Made by a program: the position numbers and the translations under genes. Source: a virus. From it: a DNA stretch of 23,597 bases. The notes under the pieces were generated by a model. The model made no database searches and was not told the DNA's origin. It worked only from the letters and a program-made list of their open reading frames with translations. The stretch is from IMG/VR virus record IMGVR_UViG_3300014050_000142, positions 1 through 23,597 of that record; one strand, 5' to 3'. Below, in pieces: positions 1-8,870 of this stretch (its first letter is position 1; each line of letters opens with the position of its first letter).

Positions 1-1883
1 ACACGCAAGTTGGACCCCAAGGACCACAAGGACCACAAGGACCACAGGGGGCTACCGGTAGTCAAGGAACTACGGGACCTCAAGGCACACAAGGAGTACA
101 AGGACCCCAAGGAGTACAAGGGTCTACCGGTCCCCAAGGCTCAACAGGTCCTCAGGGAACTCAAGGTCCAACTGGCTCTCAAGGCGCTACCGGTAGTCAA
201 GGACCTACGGGTCCTCAGGGACCACAAGGCTCAACTGGTGCTCAGGGAGCAACTGGAAGTCAAGGACCGCAAGGACCCCAAGGTTCTCCGGGAGCACAAG
301 GAGCCACAGGAAGCCAAGGCGCAACTGGTCCTCAAGGTGCTCAGGGTCCTCAAGGTGTACAAGGTTCAACTGGTCCTCAGGGTTCCTCCGGAGCGCAAGG
401 CGCTACCGGTAGTCAAGGAGCAACAGGACCACAGGGTACGCAGGGACCACAAGGGTCGGCTGGTACTAACGGAACCAATGGAGCTGCTGCAACAATAGCT
501 GTTGGTACTACCACCACTGGTGCTGCCGGTACATCTGCCTCGGTAACCAACTCGGGCACATCTTCGGCTGCAACCTTTAACTTCACAATTCCACAAGGAG
601 TGCAGGGAGCACAGGGTCCTCAGGGTCCTCAGGGTCCTCAGGGTACTCAGGGTACTCAGGGAACACAGGGAACACAGGGTACTCAAGGTGCTCAGGGACC
701 TCAAGGTCCGCAGGGGGCTGCCGGAACTAACGGAACTAATGGAACGCAAGGAAGTCAGGGACCACAGGGTACGCAAGGACCACAAGGTGCTGCGTCTACA
801 GTTGCTGGTCCTCAAGGAAACCAAGGCGAGTCTTCTGGGTTACAGTTCTATTGGAAATCTGCAACAGCAGATGATGTACCTAATGGTTATGTGTATGGAA
901 TCACTGCAACAAATGCCACACCACCAACATCTATAAATCAAGTTGCATCTCTTCTTTTTAATGGTAACGACATATATGGAATGCAACTATATGACTTCAT
1001 AAATACGTGGGATGACTCTACCTCAACCATAAAAGGCTACATCCATATAAAAAGTAATAGTAATGCTGATAGTGATTATGCAATATATAAAGTAAATTCG
1101 GTTTCAGACTATAATGCAAATAGTGGACCATATAACAGCGTTAACGTTACTTTCATCACAGGTAATGGAACAATTTTTAGTCTTGATGAAAGAGTAACAA
1201 TTGAGTTCTACCGTACTGGAGATAAGGGTTCTCAAGGAACGCAAGGAGCACAAGGAGTACAAGGTGTGCAAGGAGCCACAGGAAGTCAGGGACCGCAGGG
1301 TGCACAAGGACCGCAGGGTACTCAGGGTGCCCAAGGACCTCAAGGTGCTAGCGGTAATGGTCTAGTACCAATTGTGCCGTCGAGTGTGACTGTTGGTTCG
1401 GGTTCTGCGAGTGTTGGAACTAACGGTCTTGTCACGTTTACGAGTGCGTCAAGCGTGCGACTCAATGGTGTTTTTAGCGCGACCTACAAGAACTACGTTA
1501 TTTATTTTTCAGCCCCAATTGGAAATGCAAACAACACACTAGCTAACACAACCCTTGTTCGTTTTTCTACAAGTGGAACTGTAAACACAACTAGTTCCTA
1601 TACACATACAGGCGCCTACACACAAGCCGTTGCACTAGCTTCTACAAGCCGAGGCACATCAACAGGAGCAACTTCTTCGGTTCTAGACTTTCTGCAAGAC
1701 ACCTGCATAACCCTATACGCGCCTTTTGAATCTCGTGGAACATCCGCGACATTTACCAATGCATACGCTCAAACAAATATTTTTGGACAATTTGGATTCA
1801 ACGCCGCAACATCTTTTGACGGTATTCAATTTTTCAACAACACATTTACAGGTACTGTTCAAGTTTACGGATTGGCTAACTAA
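1..1883 (+). CDS. Collagen-like phage tail fibre / receptor-binding protein, 5' end missing
   Basis: The reading frame is open from the window edge (first full codon at base 3) to TAA at 1881-1883, giving 626 visible residues; the true start lies upstream. Gly-X-Y repeats rich in GPQ, GTQ, GAQ and GAT occur in three blocks: about residues 1-160, 199-275 and 407-450. Between the first two is a Thr/Ser/Ala-rich linker (about 161-198). A globular insert with no repeats fills about 281-406, and a C-terminal beta-rich domain fills about 451-626, beginning GNGLVPIV and ending VQVYGLAN. Known biology: collagen-like triple-helical shafts are common in phage fibres, with the C-terminal domain usually trimerising or binding the host. 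Receptor binding here is inference. An internal GTG at 600 lies in the same frame but inside a repeat block, so it is not the real start. The next gene begins at the overlapping TAATG. Confidence 0.88.
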   Translation, partial: TQVGPQGPQGPQGPQGATGSQGTTGPQGTQGVQGPQGVQGSTGPQGSTGPQGTQGPTGSQGATGSQGPTGPQGPQGSTGAQGATGSQGPQGPQGSPGAQGATGSQGATGPQGAQGPQGVQGSTGPQGSSGAQGATGSQGATGPQGTQGPQGSAGTNGTNGAAATIAVGTTTTGAAGTSASVTNSGTSSAATFNFTIPQGVQGAQGPQGPQGPQGTQGTQGTQGTQGTQGAQGPQGPQGAAGTNGTNGTQGSQGPQGTQGPQGAASTVAGPQGNQGESSGLQFYWKSATADDVPNGYVYGITATNATPPTSINQVASLLFNGNDIYGMQLYDFINTWDDSTSTIKGYIHIKSNSNADSDYAIYKVNSVSDYNANSGPYNSVNVTFITGNGTIFSLDERVTIEFYRTGDKGSQGTQGAQGVQGVQGATGSQGPQGAQGPQGTQGAQGPQGASGNGLVPIVPSSVTVGSGSASVGTNGLVTFTSASSVRLNGVFSATYKNYVIYFSAPIGNANNTLANTTLVRFSTSGTVNTTSSYTHTGAYTQAVALASTSRGTSTGATSSVLDFLQDTCITLYAPFESRGTSATFTNAYAQTNIFGQFGFNAATSFDGIQFFNNTFTGTVQVYGLAN

Positions 1884-2107
1884 TGGAAGACATTACACCT
1901 GAAGACTCTGCTGCGCCGGTATACCTTGTTCCGCCAACTCAGGAGGAGTTAGATGAGCTTGCCATCTTTGCCGAGGAGCAAAGACTTCTTGAAGCAGAAC
2001 TTCTTGCTCAAGAGAACATGAGACAGGAAGCGCGAAGTGCTGCTTTGGCTAAATTAACAAAGCTAGGTCTTACAGAAGAAGAAGCCCGTGCTGTTCTCGG
2101 TGTGTAG
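1883..2107 (+). CDS. Small acidic helical protein following the tail fibre gene, unknown function
   Basis: 74 residues. The ATG shares one base with the fibre stop codon (TAATG), so translation is probably coupled to the fibre gene. The protein is rich in Glu, Ala and Leu, with a predicted long helix over about residues 18-55, and it ends in a short helix-turn-helix-like segment (KLTKLGLTEEEARAVLGV). Similar Leu/Glu-rich tails ending in L-x-x-x-E-A-R-A-V-L-G occur in many small phage virion-associated proteins, but I do not recognise a specific family. Position suggests a tail-fibre accessory or assembly factor; that is inference only. Confidence 0.8.
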   Translation: MEDITPEDSAAPVYLVPPTQEELDELAIFAEEQRLLEAELLAQENMRQEARSAALAKLTKLGLTEEEARAVLGV

Positions 2108-2156
2108 GAAGAATATAAGATAAAATGTGTAAATACGTTTTGATAGAAAGACACAC

Positions 2157-2627
2157 ATGTATGAAGTGAAAGATGGGGCCAGGACTCTTCAGTTTGATGG
2201 GTCCCTCCTGGGGTCTTCTACATCTAAAAAACGTGGATCCATTAGATGGATAGAATTTGAGATCTATAAAACAGACAGTGGTTCATACATTCTTTCTAGA
2301 GTCGGTGTTTCTCTTGTTTACCATTCTGGAGCCTGTGTTCTAGTTGATAAATATAAACTCCGTGAAGTTAACTCTGGTGATCTAACTAGAGGATCAGTAC
2401 CTTGTGAGCTGTGTCAACCCACTTTCGAGGCACCCTTTGTATTTCCTGAAAAGTTACGGTACTGGGCCCAGGTATCAGACGATCCGCAGGCTGTTCTAGA
2501 TGCTCTTTATAAGTATGATGAAAAGGGTGCTAGATATTTAACTTGGGTTGCTAGTAGAGTGTTGGAAGAAGCTGCTGATAATGATGCAGAAATAGATTCC
2601 ATTTATAGGGTTGAATATATTCCGTGA
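2157..2627 (+). CDS. Conserved-looking phage hypothetical protein with a CxxC motif
   Basis: 156 residues, not recognised. The start ATG is preceded by AGAAAG at 2145-2150. A 49-base gap separates it from the previous gene and holds possible -10 boxes (TATAAG, TAAAAT near 2114-2126), so a new transcription unit may begin here. The N-terminal two-thirds look like a small beta-rich domain (segments such as EIYKTDSGSYILSR, VSLVYHSGA, CVLVDKY). A PCELC pair sits near residue 82 and could bind metal together with the upstream Cys, though the site is incomplete. The C-terminal third is helical and acidic. The stop overlaps the next gene by 4 bases (GTGA), indicating coupling. Confidence 0.75.
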   Translation: MYEVKDGARTLQFDGSLLGSSTSKKRGSIRWIEFEIYKTDSGSYILSRVGVSLVYHSGACVLVDKYKLREVNSGDLTRGSVPCELCQPTFEAPFVFPEKLRYWAQVSDDPQAVLDALYKYDEKGARYLTWVASRVLEEAADNDAEIDSIYRVEYIP

Positions 2628-2881
2628 GTGACGAAGAGAAAGACAGCGATACTCCAGCTCAAGCTGAGTATCCAAGTCCACTAAGATCCCTAATTACAGA
2701 GCTACACGAGGTGTACCAGGAGCTCCGTAGCGTTGGATTCCCTAGACGAACCGCAGATAGCATTGTTGCTAATATTCTTTTTGATGCTATGCTCAGTCGT
2801 CCACTAAATGAAGATGAGTACGGTGGGTATGACGACGATGATGATAGTGACGAACAAGACAGTAATGACATTGGAGTTTAA
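2624..2881 (+). CDS. Small acidic hypothetical protein
   Basis: 85 residues from a GTG start that overlaps the preceding stop (GTGA). A helical centre (LRSLITELHEVYQELRSVGF, then PRRTADSIVANILFDAML) is followed by a very acidic Asp-rich tail (YDDDDDSDEQ). Acidic tails of this kind are seen in phage DNA mimics and in regulators that bind replication enzymes, but nothing here proves such a role. It ends two bases before the DNA polymerase gene, so the two are almost certainly co-transcribed. Confidence 0.75.
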   Translation: MSDEEKDSDTPAQAEYPSPLRSLITELHEVYQELRSVGFPRRTADSIVANILFDAMLSRPLNEDEYGGYDDDDDSDEQDSNDIGV

Positions 2882-2883
2882 TA

Positions 2884-4704
2884 ATGACTAGCGGACTAGA
2901 CGGAGTCAATGTTCACTTTGTAGATAGTTCTGAAAAAGCCGCAAAATTTATGACTTGGCTTAGTGAACGTCGCCCCATGAGTGCTGTGGGTGTGGACATC
3001 GAAACAGGAGAATACCCGGGCACCGACAAAAAAGGTGCCCTCTCTCCTTGGCACGGTGATATTCGCCTTGTTCAGATCGGTGATGGTATGGACGGGTGGT
3101 CAATTCCTTGGGATGAGTGGAAGGGTGTCTTCTACGAAGCTATGGACCGCTTTGATGGCCCAATTGTCTGCCACAACATTGCTTTTGAGGCTCGCTGGTT
3201 TGCTGTAAAGTCTCGCTGGGATGTACCGTGGCACCGAGCACATGACACGATGCTCATGGCCAAGATCATTGATCCGCTTGGGACCGGTGCGCTCAAAGAA
3301 TTGGCTCGTCGACATGTAGATACCGATGCTATTGCACTTCAAGACACCTTGGATCTAAAGTTTCGGGACAATGGCTGGACTTGGGGTACTGTTCCAGTCA
3401 ATTTCCAGCCTTATTGGTCATATGGTGCGCTAGATACTGTCCTGACAATGCGTCTTTTTGAGCAGTTTTATCGAATGTGTGGCCCAGGGGCTGCCTATAG
3501 CATGCCATATGAGATTGAGATGCAGACCCGCAAGATTGTTACTCGAATGGAGATCAATGGAGCTCGTGTAGACCTCGACTACTCTCAGAAAAAGCTTGAT
3601 GAACTCACTCAGTACACCGAAACAGTGAAAAAGTGGGCAAAAGATACCTATAACACCTCGATCACTAGCAATCTTCAGCTTGCTAGAACATTTGAAAGTC
3701 TTGGTGCTGTTATTAATGAGCGTACAAGAACTGGTGCGCCATCTATGACCAAAGATCAGATCGAGCTTTTGTATATCAATGGAAATAATGAAGTAAAGAT
3801 GCTTGCTGATGCTGCTTTGAAGCAACGTAAGGCTGACAAGCTTGCTAGTTCATACTTCAGTAACTTCCTCAAGGACAATATTGACGGACTGGTGCATCCA
3901 TCCATTGGGACTCTTGCAGCACGGACAGGTCGTATGTCTATCACCGAACCGGCCCTACAGACTCTACCTTCGGGGGACTCTACAGTCCGTCGAGCATTTA
4001 TCCCACGTGAAGAGGACAACGTAATTATCTCATCTGACCTTGATCAGGTTGAATTTCGTCTCACCGCTGCTCTTTCTCAAGATGAAAAACTCATTCAGCT
4101 ATTTCATGATGCAGATACGACTGGTGGTGACGTGTTTACATCGATCATGCGTCAGGTTTACCAGGACGATACACTCCAAAAGTCAGACCCGAGACGAAAA
4201 CTCATCAAGGGTGTTGTCTACGGAAAGCTCTACGGTGCTGGTGTAGATAAGATGGCTCTAACAGCTGGCGTACAAACCCACATCATGAAAGATGTTGTTG
4301 ATGCGTTTGATAGCAACTATCCGGGAGTGAGGGGGCTACAACGAGGAATTGAAGATGCTGGCATGCGTCGCCTCCGTGAAGAGGGACAAGGCTATGTCCA
4401 GACTCGAACTGGTCGTCGTCTTCCCTGTGATGAGGACCGTGTCTATTCGCTCACTAATTATCTCATTCAGGCGACTGCCGCCGAGGTCTTTAAACAAAAT
4501 CTGATTAAGCTTGATCAAGCCGATTTGACTGACTACTTGATTGTTCCCGTTCATGATGAGATTGTTCTTGAGGCACCACGAAGCGAGGTGCAGGAGGTTA
4601 TGCAGGTTGTACAACAATGTATGACTACAACTGAAGGTTGGTCTGTTCCGTTGACTGCTGGTGTAGATGGTCCCTTTGATAACTGGGGATCAAAGTATGA
4701 CTAA
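2884..4704 (+). CDS. Family A DNA polymerase with 3'-5' exonuclease domain
   Basis: 606 residues; the replicative DNA polymerase of the phage by context. The N-terminal proofreading exonuclease shows Exo I (VGVDIETGEYPG, D38/E40), Exo II (CHNIAFEARWF) and Exo III (YGALDTVLTMRLF). The polymerase domain shows motif A (SDLDQVEFRLTAALSQD, standing for the usual DYSQIELR), motif B (RRKLIKGVVYGKLYGAG) and motif C (VPVHDEIVLEAP). There is no 5'-3' exonuclease domain, and the length fits phage or Klenow-like polymerases. Incoming nucleotides are polymerised with two-metal catalysis through the Asp of motifs A and C. The gene lies between the small acidic ORF (2-base gap) and the RuvC-like gene (8-base overlap), in the replication operon. 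All catalytic motifs appear intact. Confidence 0.97.
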   Translation: MTSGLDGVNVHFVDSSEKAAKFMTWLSERRPMSAVGVDIETGEYPGTDKKGALSPWHGDIRLVQIGDGMDGWSIPWDEWKGVFYEAMDRFDGPIVCHNIAFEARWFAVKSRWDVPWHRAHDTMLMAKIIDPLGTGALKELARRHVDTDAIALQDTLDLKFRDNGWTWGTVPVNFQPYWSYGALDTVLTMRLFEQFYRMCGPGAAYSMPYEIEMQTRKIVTRMEINGARVDLDYSQKKLDELTQYTETVKKWAKDTYNTSITSNLQLARTFESLGAVINERTRTGAPSMTKDQIELLYINGNNEVKMLADAALKQRKADKLASSYFSNFLKDNIDGLVHPSIGTLAARTGRMSITEPALQTLPSGDSTVRRAFIPREEDNVIISSDLDQVEFRLTAALSQDEKLIQLFHDADTTGGDVFTSIMRQVYQDDTLQKSDPRRKLIKGVVYGKLYGAGVDKMALTAGVQTHIMKDVVDAFDSNYPGVRGLQRGIEDAGMRRLREEGQGYVQTRTGRRLPCDEDRVYSLTNYLIQATAAEVFKQNLIKLDQADLTDYLIVPVHDEIVLEAPRSEVQEVMQVVQQCMTTTEGWSVPLTAGVDGPFDNWGSKYD

Positions 4705-5167
4705 GCATGTAATTATTGCAGTGGATCCTGGTAAGGCCACTGGAGTGGCTATATTTGAATTTATCAAAGGTGAAGAGCCAGTGATGATTGAGACAACAGA
4801 AGTTCAGTTTGAGACTTTTGCTCCATGGGTACGTAAATGGGTCAACCACTACGTAATGGAAGATGTATCTCTACATGTCGTATGTGAGCGATTTACGATC
4901 AATGCTCAGACAGTAAAAAACTCACAGGCTCCGTTCTCTCTCGAGGAGATTGGTGTACTCAAACAGACCATGCTTGATTGTGGATTAAATATAGAAGATC
5001 TAAAATTTCAATCTCCAGCTGATGCAAAAGCAATGTTTGACAACACTAAACTTAAAAAACTGGAATACTGGAATAGGGGTGGAGAAGGCCATGCACTTGA
5101 TGCTATTAGGCATGGACTGTTATATATGGTAAAGTTGGGCTGGAATCCGTTACCAAAACTTAGGTAG
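4697..5167 (+). CDS. RuvC-like Holliday junction resolvase (RNase H fold)
   Basis: 156 residues. The start is ATG 4697 (MTKHVIIAVDPGKATG), which overlaps the polymerase stop by 8 bases; an in-frame upstream start at 4667 would bury ten more residues in the polymerase gene and lies outside the fold. The first strand carries the RuvC-type D10 in VDPGKATG, a second acidic residue is E64 in VVCERF, and the C-terminal catalytic helix is EGHALDAIRHGL (H132, D135, H139). This matches the RuvC/phage resolvase arrangement D-E-HxxD. It probably resolves branched DNA during replication, recombination or packaging. Specific junction cleavage is inferred from the family. Confidence 0.88.
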   Translation: MTKHVIIAVDPGKATGVAIFEFIKGEEPVMIETTEVQFETFAPWVRKWVNHYVMEDVSLHVVCERFTINAQTVKNSQAPFSLEEIGVLKQTMLDCGLNIEDLKFQSPADAKAMFDNTKLKKLEYWNRGGEGHALDAIRHGLLYMVKLGWNPLPKLR

Positions 5168-5193
5168 ATTCTAAAAACAAACTAAGGACAAAA

Positions 5194-7020
5194 ATGACAA
5201 TCATTGCGGAACTCAACGAGTCCGGTGATCAGATAATTATTGACGCCGAGTGGCGTTACAAAGAGTTGTGTAAAAGTATCCCCGGAGCAACGTGGTCTGC
5301 CAAAGATAATCAGTGGCGTATGCCAGTCTCTTGGTCTGGCTGCTTGGCTCTTCGATCCACTTTCAAGACTCAACTAGAAATTGGTCCAGCACTCTCTGCC
5401 TGGGCTATGACAGAAAAATCTACGAGAGTAGACCCATCAAACGCATTGCGTGAACTTGTAGAAATAGAGGATGGATATGGAGATCTTTTCCCCCACCAAC
5501 GTGCTGGTGTTGAGTTTCTTGCTACCGCTCGACGTGCTCTTCTTGCTGACGAGCCGGGCTTGGGTAAGACTGCTCAGGCTATCCGAGCTCTTGCACGCTT
5601 AAGTGAGCGAGGAGAGGATGTATTTCCTGCTCTTATTGTTTGCCCCAATACATTAAAGAAAAACTGGGAACGCGAATTTGCTCAGTGGTGGCCAGGTATT
5701 CGTGTACAAGTCATTGGTGGCACTGCTACGGTCCGTCGTAAGCAGTTTGATACCCTCATTGATCCCGAAGATGGTGATCCAAGACCGCATGTCTTAGTTA
5801 TTAACTGGGAATCTCTCCGCAGCCACTCGCGTCTTGCTCCGTATGGTTCTGTTGCTTTGGCACGATGCCCCGAATGTGGTGGGCATAATGATAGTGTCAG
5901 CACTGCTCGATGTGAGGTACATGAGCGAGAGCTCAATAAGATAGATTTCAAGTCTGTTATTGCTGATGAGATCCACCGCTCTAAAGACCCCAAGGCCAAG
6001 CAGACTCGTGCGCTATGGTCAGCTACTGGGGATGCAGATATTCGCTTTGCACTCACTGGTACCCCTATCGCGAATAATGTTCTTGACATTTGGACTATCC
6101 TGCATTGGCTCTCTCCCGAAGAATGGCCCTCAAAGACTCGTTGGATTGACCGCATGGTAGACACAATGCTCAATGCGTTTGGTGGTCTCATGGTTATGGG
6201 AGTCAAGTCCCACATGAATGACGAGTTCTATGCCTCTATCAACCCCCGTATGCGTCGTATGCTTAAGCAGGTCGTACTCCCGTGGCTGCCCGAAGTAGTC
6301 GTAGATCGTCGTGACGTTGAGATGTCTGCCAAGCAGAAGAAGGCATATAACGACATGCGTGACCTAATGATTGCTGAGTTGGAAAATGGAGAGGTAGTTA
6401 CGGCACCAAGTGTCTTGACTCAGACTCTTCGACTACTGCAATTTGCAAGTTCTTATGCAACTATTGAAATTGATGAAAATACTGGAGAGCCTAAGACTCT
6501 TTTGTCGGAGCCATCATGTAAGATTGATGCTCTAATGAATGACATTCAAAGCGGAGATTTTGGCGACGACTCGGTGGCCGTCTCCGCTGTGTCACGTCAG
6601 TTGATTGAACTACTAAGTGCTCGACTCACTAAAGCTGGTATTCCTCACGGATTGATTACTGGAAAACAGAGTGCTGAGGAACGTCAAGATGCTGTAGACG
6701 ACTTTCAGTCTGGTCGTACCAAGTGGGTATTGTTTACGGCCCAGGCTGGTGGTGTTGGTATTACTCTTACCGCAGCTCGTCGCCTCATCCGTCTTCAGCG
6801 TCCGTGGTCACTTGTAGACGACAAACAGGTAAATGACCGTGTCCACCGTATTGGCTCTGAAATTCATGACTCAATCATCATCACAGATTATGTGACTGAG
6901 GGAACTATTGAAGAGCGTGTACGTCAGGTGCTTGAAAGCAAGGCAGATAACTTTGAACAGATCGTCAAGGACAAGGATCAACTCCTCGCCCTTCTTAAGC
7001 AAGAAAAGGAGAAAAAATAG
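5194..7020 (+). CDS. SNF2-family (SF2) DNA helicase/translocase with zinc-binding insertion
   Basis: 608 residues. Walker A is DEPGLGKT (residues 119-126), motif II is DEIH (258-261) and motif III is ALTGTPIANN. The C-terminal RecA-like lobe has FTAQAGGVGITLTAA and the motif VI segment QVNDRVHRIG. The first 80 residues (with WRYKELCKSIPGATWSAKDN) resemble the small N-terminal domain of SMARCAL1-like phage helicases. A probable zinc knuckle is inserted before motif II: C225, C228, C240, H243. Family members translocate on dsDNA and remodel or anneal forks; a role in phage fork restart or recombination is inferred. A Shine-Dalgarno (AAGGA) precedes the ATG. The stop TAG overlaps the next start (TAGTG). 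Confidence 0.95.
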   Translation: MTIIAELNESGDQIIIDAEWRYKELCKSIPGATWSAKDNQWRMPVSWSGCLALRSTFKTQLEIGPALSAWAMTEKSTRVDPSNALRELVEIEDGYGDLFPHQRAGVEFLATARRALLADEPGLGKTAQAIRALARLSERGEDVFPALIVCPNTLKKNWEREFAQWWPGIRVQVIGGTATVRRKQFDTLIDPEDGDPRPHVLVINWESLRSHSRLAPYGSVALARCPECGGHNDSVSTARCEVHERELNKIDFKSVIADEIHRSKDPKAKQTRALWSATGDADIRFALTGTPIANNVLDIWTILHWLSPEEWPSKTRWIDRMVDTMLNAFGGLMVMGVKSHMNDEFYASINPRMRRMLKQVVLPWLPEVVVDRRDVEMSAKQKKAYNDMRDLMIAELENGEVVTAPSVLTQTLRLLQFASSYATIEIDENTGEPKTLLSEPSCKIDALMNDIQSGDFGDDSVAVSAVSRQLIELLSARLTKAGIPHGLITGKQSAEERQDAVDDFQSGRTKWVLFTAQAGGVGITLTAARRLIRLQRPWSLVDDKQVNDRVHRIGSEIHDSIIITDYVTEGTIEERVRQVLESKADNFEQIVKDKDQLLALLKQEKEKK

Positions 7021-7139
7021 TGGCTGCAAAAAATGCAAGTACCAGAAATGCGGATCGCAAAGGCGGTAAGGCTTGGAAAAAGCACCCCAAAATTTTTGAC
7101 AAGACCAAGCGCCGACTTGTACCCGATGTCCCCAAATAA
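7020..7139 (+). CDS. 39-residue basic microprotein
   Basis: A GTG start at 7020 overlaps the helicase stop (TAGTG) and the frame runs to TAA at 7137-7139. The peptide is strongly basic (Lys/Arg-rich, for example RNADRKGGKAWKKHPKIFD and KTKRRLVPD), with no hydrophobic core to suggest a membrane role. The next gene starts 10 bases later with its own AAGGA. Tight coupling inside the replication operon supports it being translated. It could be a nucleic-acid-binding accessory protein; no family is recognised. Confidence 0.6.
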   Translation: MAAKNASTRNADRKGGKAWKKHPKIFDKTKRRLVPDVPK

Positions 7140-7149
7140 GGAATGACAA

Positions 7150-8100
7150 ATGACACTTCACGATAATACTGGCGAGGTTTATACCCTCTCCAATTCTGAA
7201 ATTCAGACGTTCAAAGACTGTCGTCGTAAATGGTGGCTGACGTACTACCGTCGTCTCAAGCCAAAGCAACAGAAGTTTACTGGACCTCTAGCTCTCGGTT
7301 CTCGTGTTCACGAGGCTCTTGATCAGTACTACACGACTGGTATCCCTCTCTTGGATGCTCACGCTAACTTGGTAGAACTTGATCGAATCAAACTGGCTGA
7401 GGATATGCGTGATCCCAGCGAGATTGATGGTGAGGCCGATCTTGGTCGTATCATGCTCGAAGGCTACCTTCAGTGGGTAGAAGAAGAAGGCATCGATGCT
7501 GAGCTCGAGATGATCTCCACAGAAGAAATTCTCTCAATGCCAATGTTTGACGGCTCTATTGAGCTGCAAGGCAAGATTGATATGCGCGTTCGTCGAAAGA
7601 TCGATGGTGTGCGTATGTTCCGTGACTTCAAGACTGTGGGTGGGTCGTTCTCAGACTTCTCATCTACGGCCCACATGAACGAACAGATCCTCACATACAT
7701 GCTTCTTGAGAATGCTAAGAACGAGGGAACTGATGAGCGTTCTGAGGGCGGTATCTTTACTTTGCTCAAGAAGGTGAAGCGTACAGCTAATGCCAAGCCC
7801 CCGTTCTTCGAGCAGTTTGAGGTCCGTCATAACTTGTTCTCACTACGATCTTTTTGGCAGCGTCTTCACGGAACTGTCTCAGATTTGATGAGAGTTAAGA
7901 AGTCACTTGATGATGGAATATCTCACCTGGCCGTAGCATACCCTCGTCCTAGTCGTGACTGCACCTGGAAGTGCCCGTTCTTTTCTGTATGTCCATTGAT
8001 CGATGATGGTAGTGCTGCAGAGCAAGCAATCCAGGAAATGTTTGTGGAATCCAACCCATATGAGTATTATGGGGTAGAAGAGAAGAAAGGTACTGAATAG
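7150..8100 (+). CDS. Cas4/RecB-like PD-(D/E)XK nuclease with 4Fe-4S cysteines
   Basis: 316 residues. The N-terminal SNSEIQTFKDCRRKWWLTYY is the typical Cas4/AddB-like opening with first cluster cysteine C24, followed by GSRVHEALDQYY (H54). The nuclease core is GKIDM (D144), RDFKT (D159-x-K161) and the QILTYML helix. The C-terminal cysteines C271, C275 and C281 (CTWKCPFFSVC) complete a 4Fe-4S site with C24. Known relatives are ssDNA exonucleases that process DNA ends for recombination. Here the gene lies directly before a Sak4-like ATPase and an SSB-like gene, fitting a phage recombination set rather than CRISPR adaptation; no CRISPR array is seen. The TAGTG junction couples it to the next gene. 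Confidence 0.92.
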   Translation: MTLHDNTGEVYTLSNSEIQTFKDCRRKWWLTYYRRLKPKQQKFTGPLALGSRVHEALDQYYTTGIPLLDAHANLVELDRIKLAEDMRDPSEIDGEADLGRIMLEGYLQWVEEEGIDAELEMISTEEILSMPMFDGSIELQGKIDMRVRRKIDGVRMFRDFKTVGGSFSDFSSTAHMNEQILTYMLLENAKNEGTDERSEGGIFTLLKKVKRTANAKPPFFEQFEVRHNLFSLRSFWQRLHGTVSDLMRVKKSLDDGISHLAVAYPRPSRDCTWKCPFFSVCPLIDDGSAAEQAIQEMFVESNPYEYYGVEEKKGTE

Positions 8101-8870
8101 TGTCAGAAGTTCAGCGTTCGCTGACGATGCTCGTATACGGTGAATCAAAGGTGGGTAAATCCACATTCGCCGTGACAGCACCGTATCCGCGTCTGATGCT
8201 TGATGTTGAGGGTGGTCATCGCTTCCTCCCTATCAATGTCAAGTATTGGGATCCGCTCCGTGAGGAGCCTCCTATTGCAGACGGAACTTGGGATACATGT
8301 GTAGTAGTCGTTCACGACTACGACACCGTTCTCAAGGCTTACCAGTGGCTCCAAGCCGGTAAGCACCAGTTCAAGTCTCTCATCATTGACTCCATCTCGG
8401 AGTTGCAGGTGAAGTGCATGGACAACATTGCAGGAGTAGAAGCTATGAAGATGCAGCAGTGGGGCGAATTGCTTCGCCACATGGGTGCACTCCTTCGTGA
8501 TCTTCGCGACCTCACGATGCATCCGACAGCACCGCTGGAAGCAGTTGTGTTGACGGCCATGGCTACTCCAGATCGGGATGGTCGATACCACCCCTATCTT
8601 CAGGGGCAGCTTAAAGTTCAGGCTCCTTACTTTTATGACATCCTCGGTGCCATCTCAGTAGAGACTGTTCCTAATCCAGATCCAATGCAACCGCCATACA
8701 AGGTTCGCCGTATGTATGTTGAGCGCACGGATAAGTACGAAGCTGGTGAACGTGTCCAGGGCCGTCTTGGTCAAATTGTTGAACAAGAGAACCTTGGGAT
8801 TGAGCGTATGCTAGACTTGGTCTTCGGATCGAAACCCAATCCACTACAAAACGAAGGAATGAATCAATGA
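8100..8870 (+). CDS. RecA-fold ATPase, Sak4-like single-strand annealing/recombination protein
   Basis: 256 residues from GTG at 8100 overlapping the nuclease stop. Walker A is GESKVGKST (residues 14-22), followed by PRLMLDVEGG. Walker B is SLIIDSISEL (D97). The rest has the single-domain RecA-core pattern typical of phage Sak4/Rad51-like ATPases (AAA_24-type). Family members promote strand annealing with an SSB partner, which fits the next gene. The stop overlaps the following start (ATGA). An alternative is a generic phage AAA ATPase, but gene order nuclease - ATPase - SSB favours a recombination role. Confidence 0.88.
   Translation: MSEVQRSLTMLVYGESKVGKSTFAVTAPYPRLMLDVEGGHRFLPINVKYWDPLREEPPIADGTWDTCVVVVHDYDTVLKAYQWLQAGKHQFKSLIIDSISELQVKCMDNIAGVEAMKMQQWGELLRHMGALLRDLRDLTMHPTAPLEAVVLTAMATPDRDGRYHPYLQGQLKVQAPYFYDILGAISVETVPNPDPMQPPYKVRRMYVERTDKYEAGERVQGRLGQIVEQENLGIERMLDLVFGSKPNPLQNEGMNQ

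Noticed and set aside
10-498. Long Lys/Leu-rich open frame over the start of the window
   Set aside because: It is the +1 shadow of the Gly-X-Y fibre frame, produced by the same repeat. The true frame is open from base 3 and gives collagen-like sequence continuous with the downstream fibre.
1-820. Dense short repeats resembling a CRISPR array
   Set aside because: The period is nine bases or less and encodes Gly-X-Y. There are no constant repeats of 24-40 bases with unique spacers and no cas genes.
4667-4697. Upstream starts for several genes (4667, 12828, 19796, 20807)
   Set aside because: Each adds residues outside the fold or uses TTG without a ribosome site, while a downstream ATG has better context (overlap, Shine-Dalgarno or leaderless box).
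7150-8100. Cas4-like gene as a sign of CRISPR adaptation
   Set aside because: No cas1, cas2 or array is present, and its neighbours are phage recombination genes.
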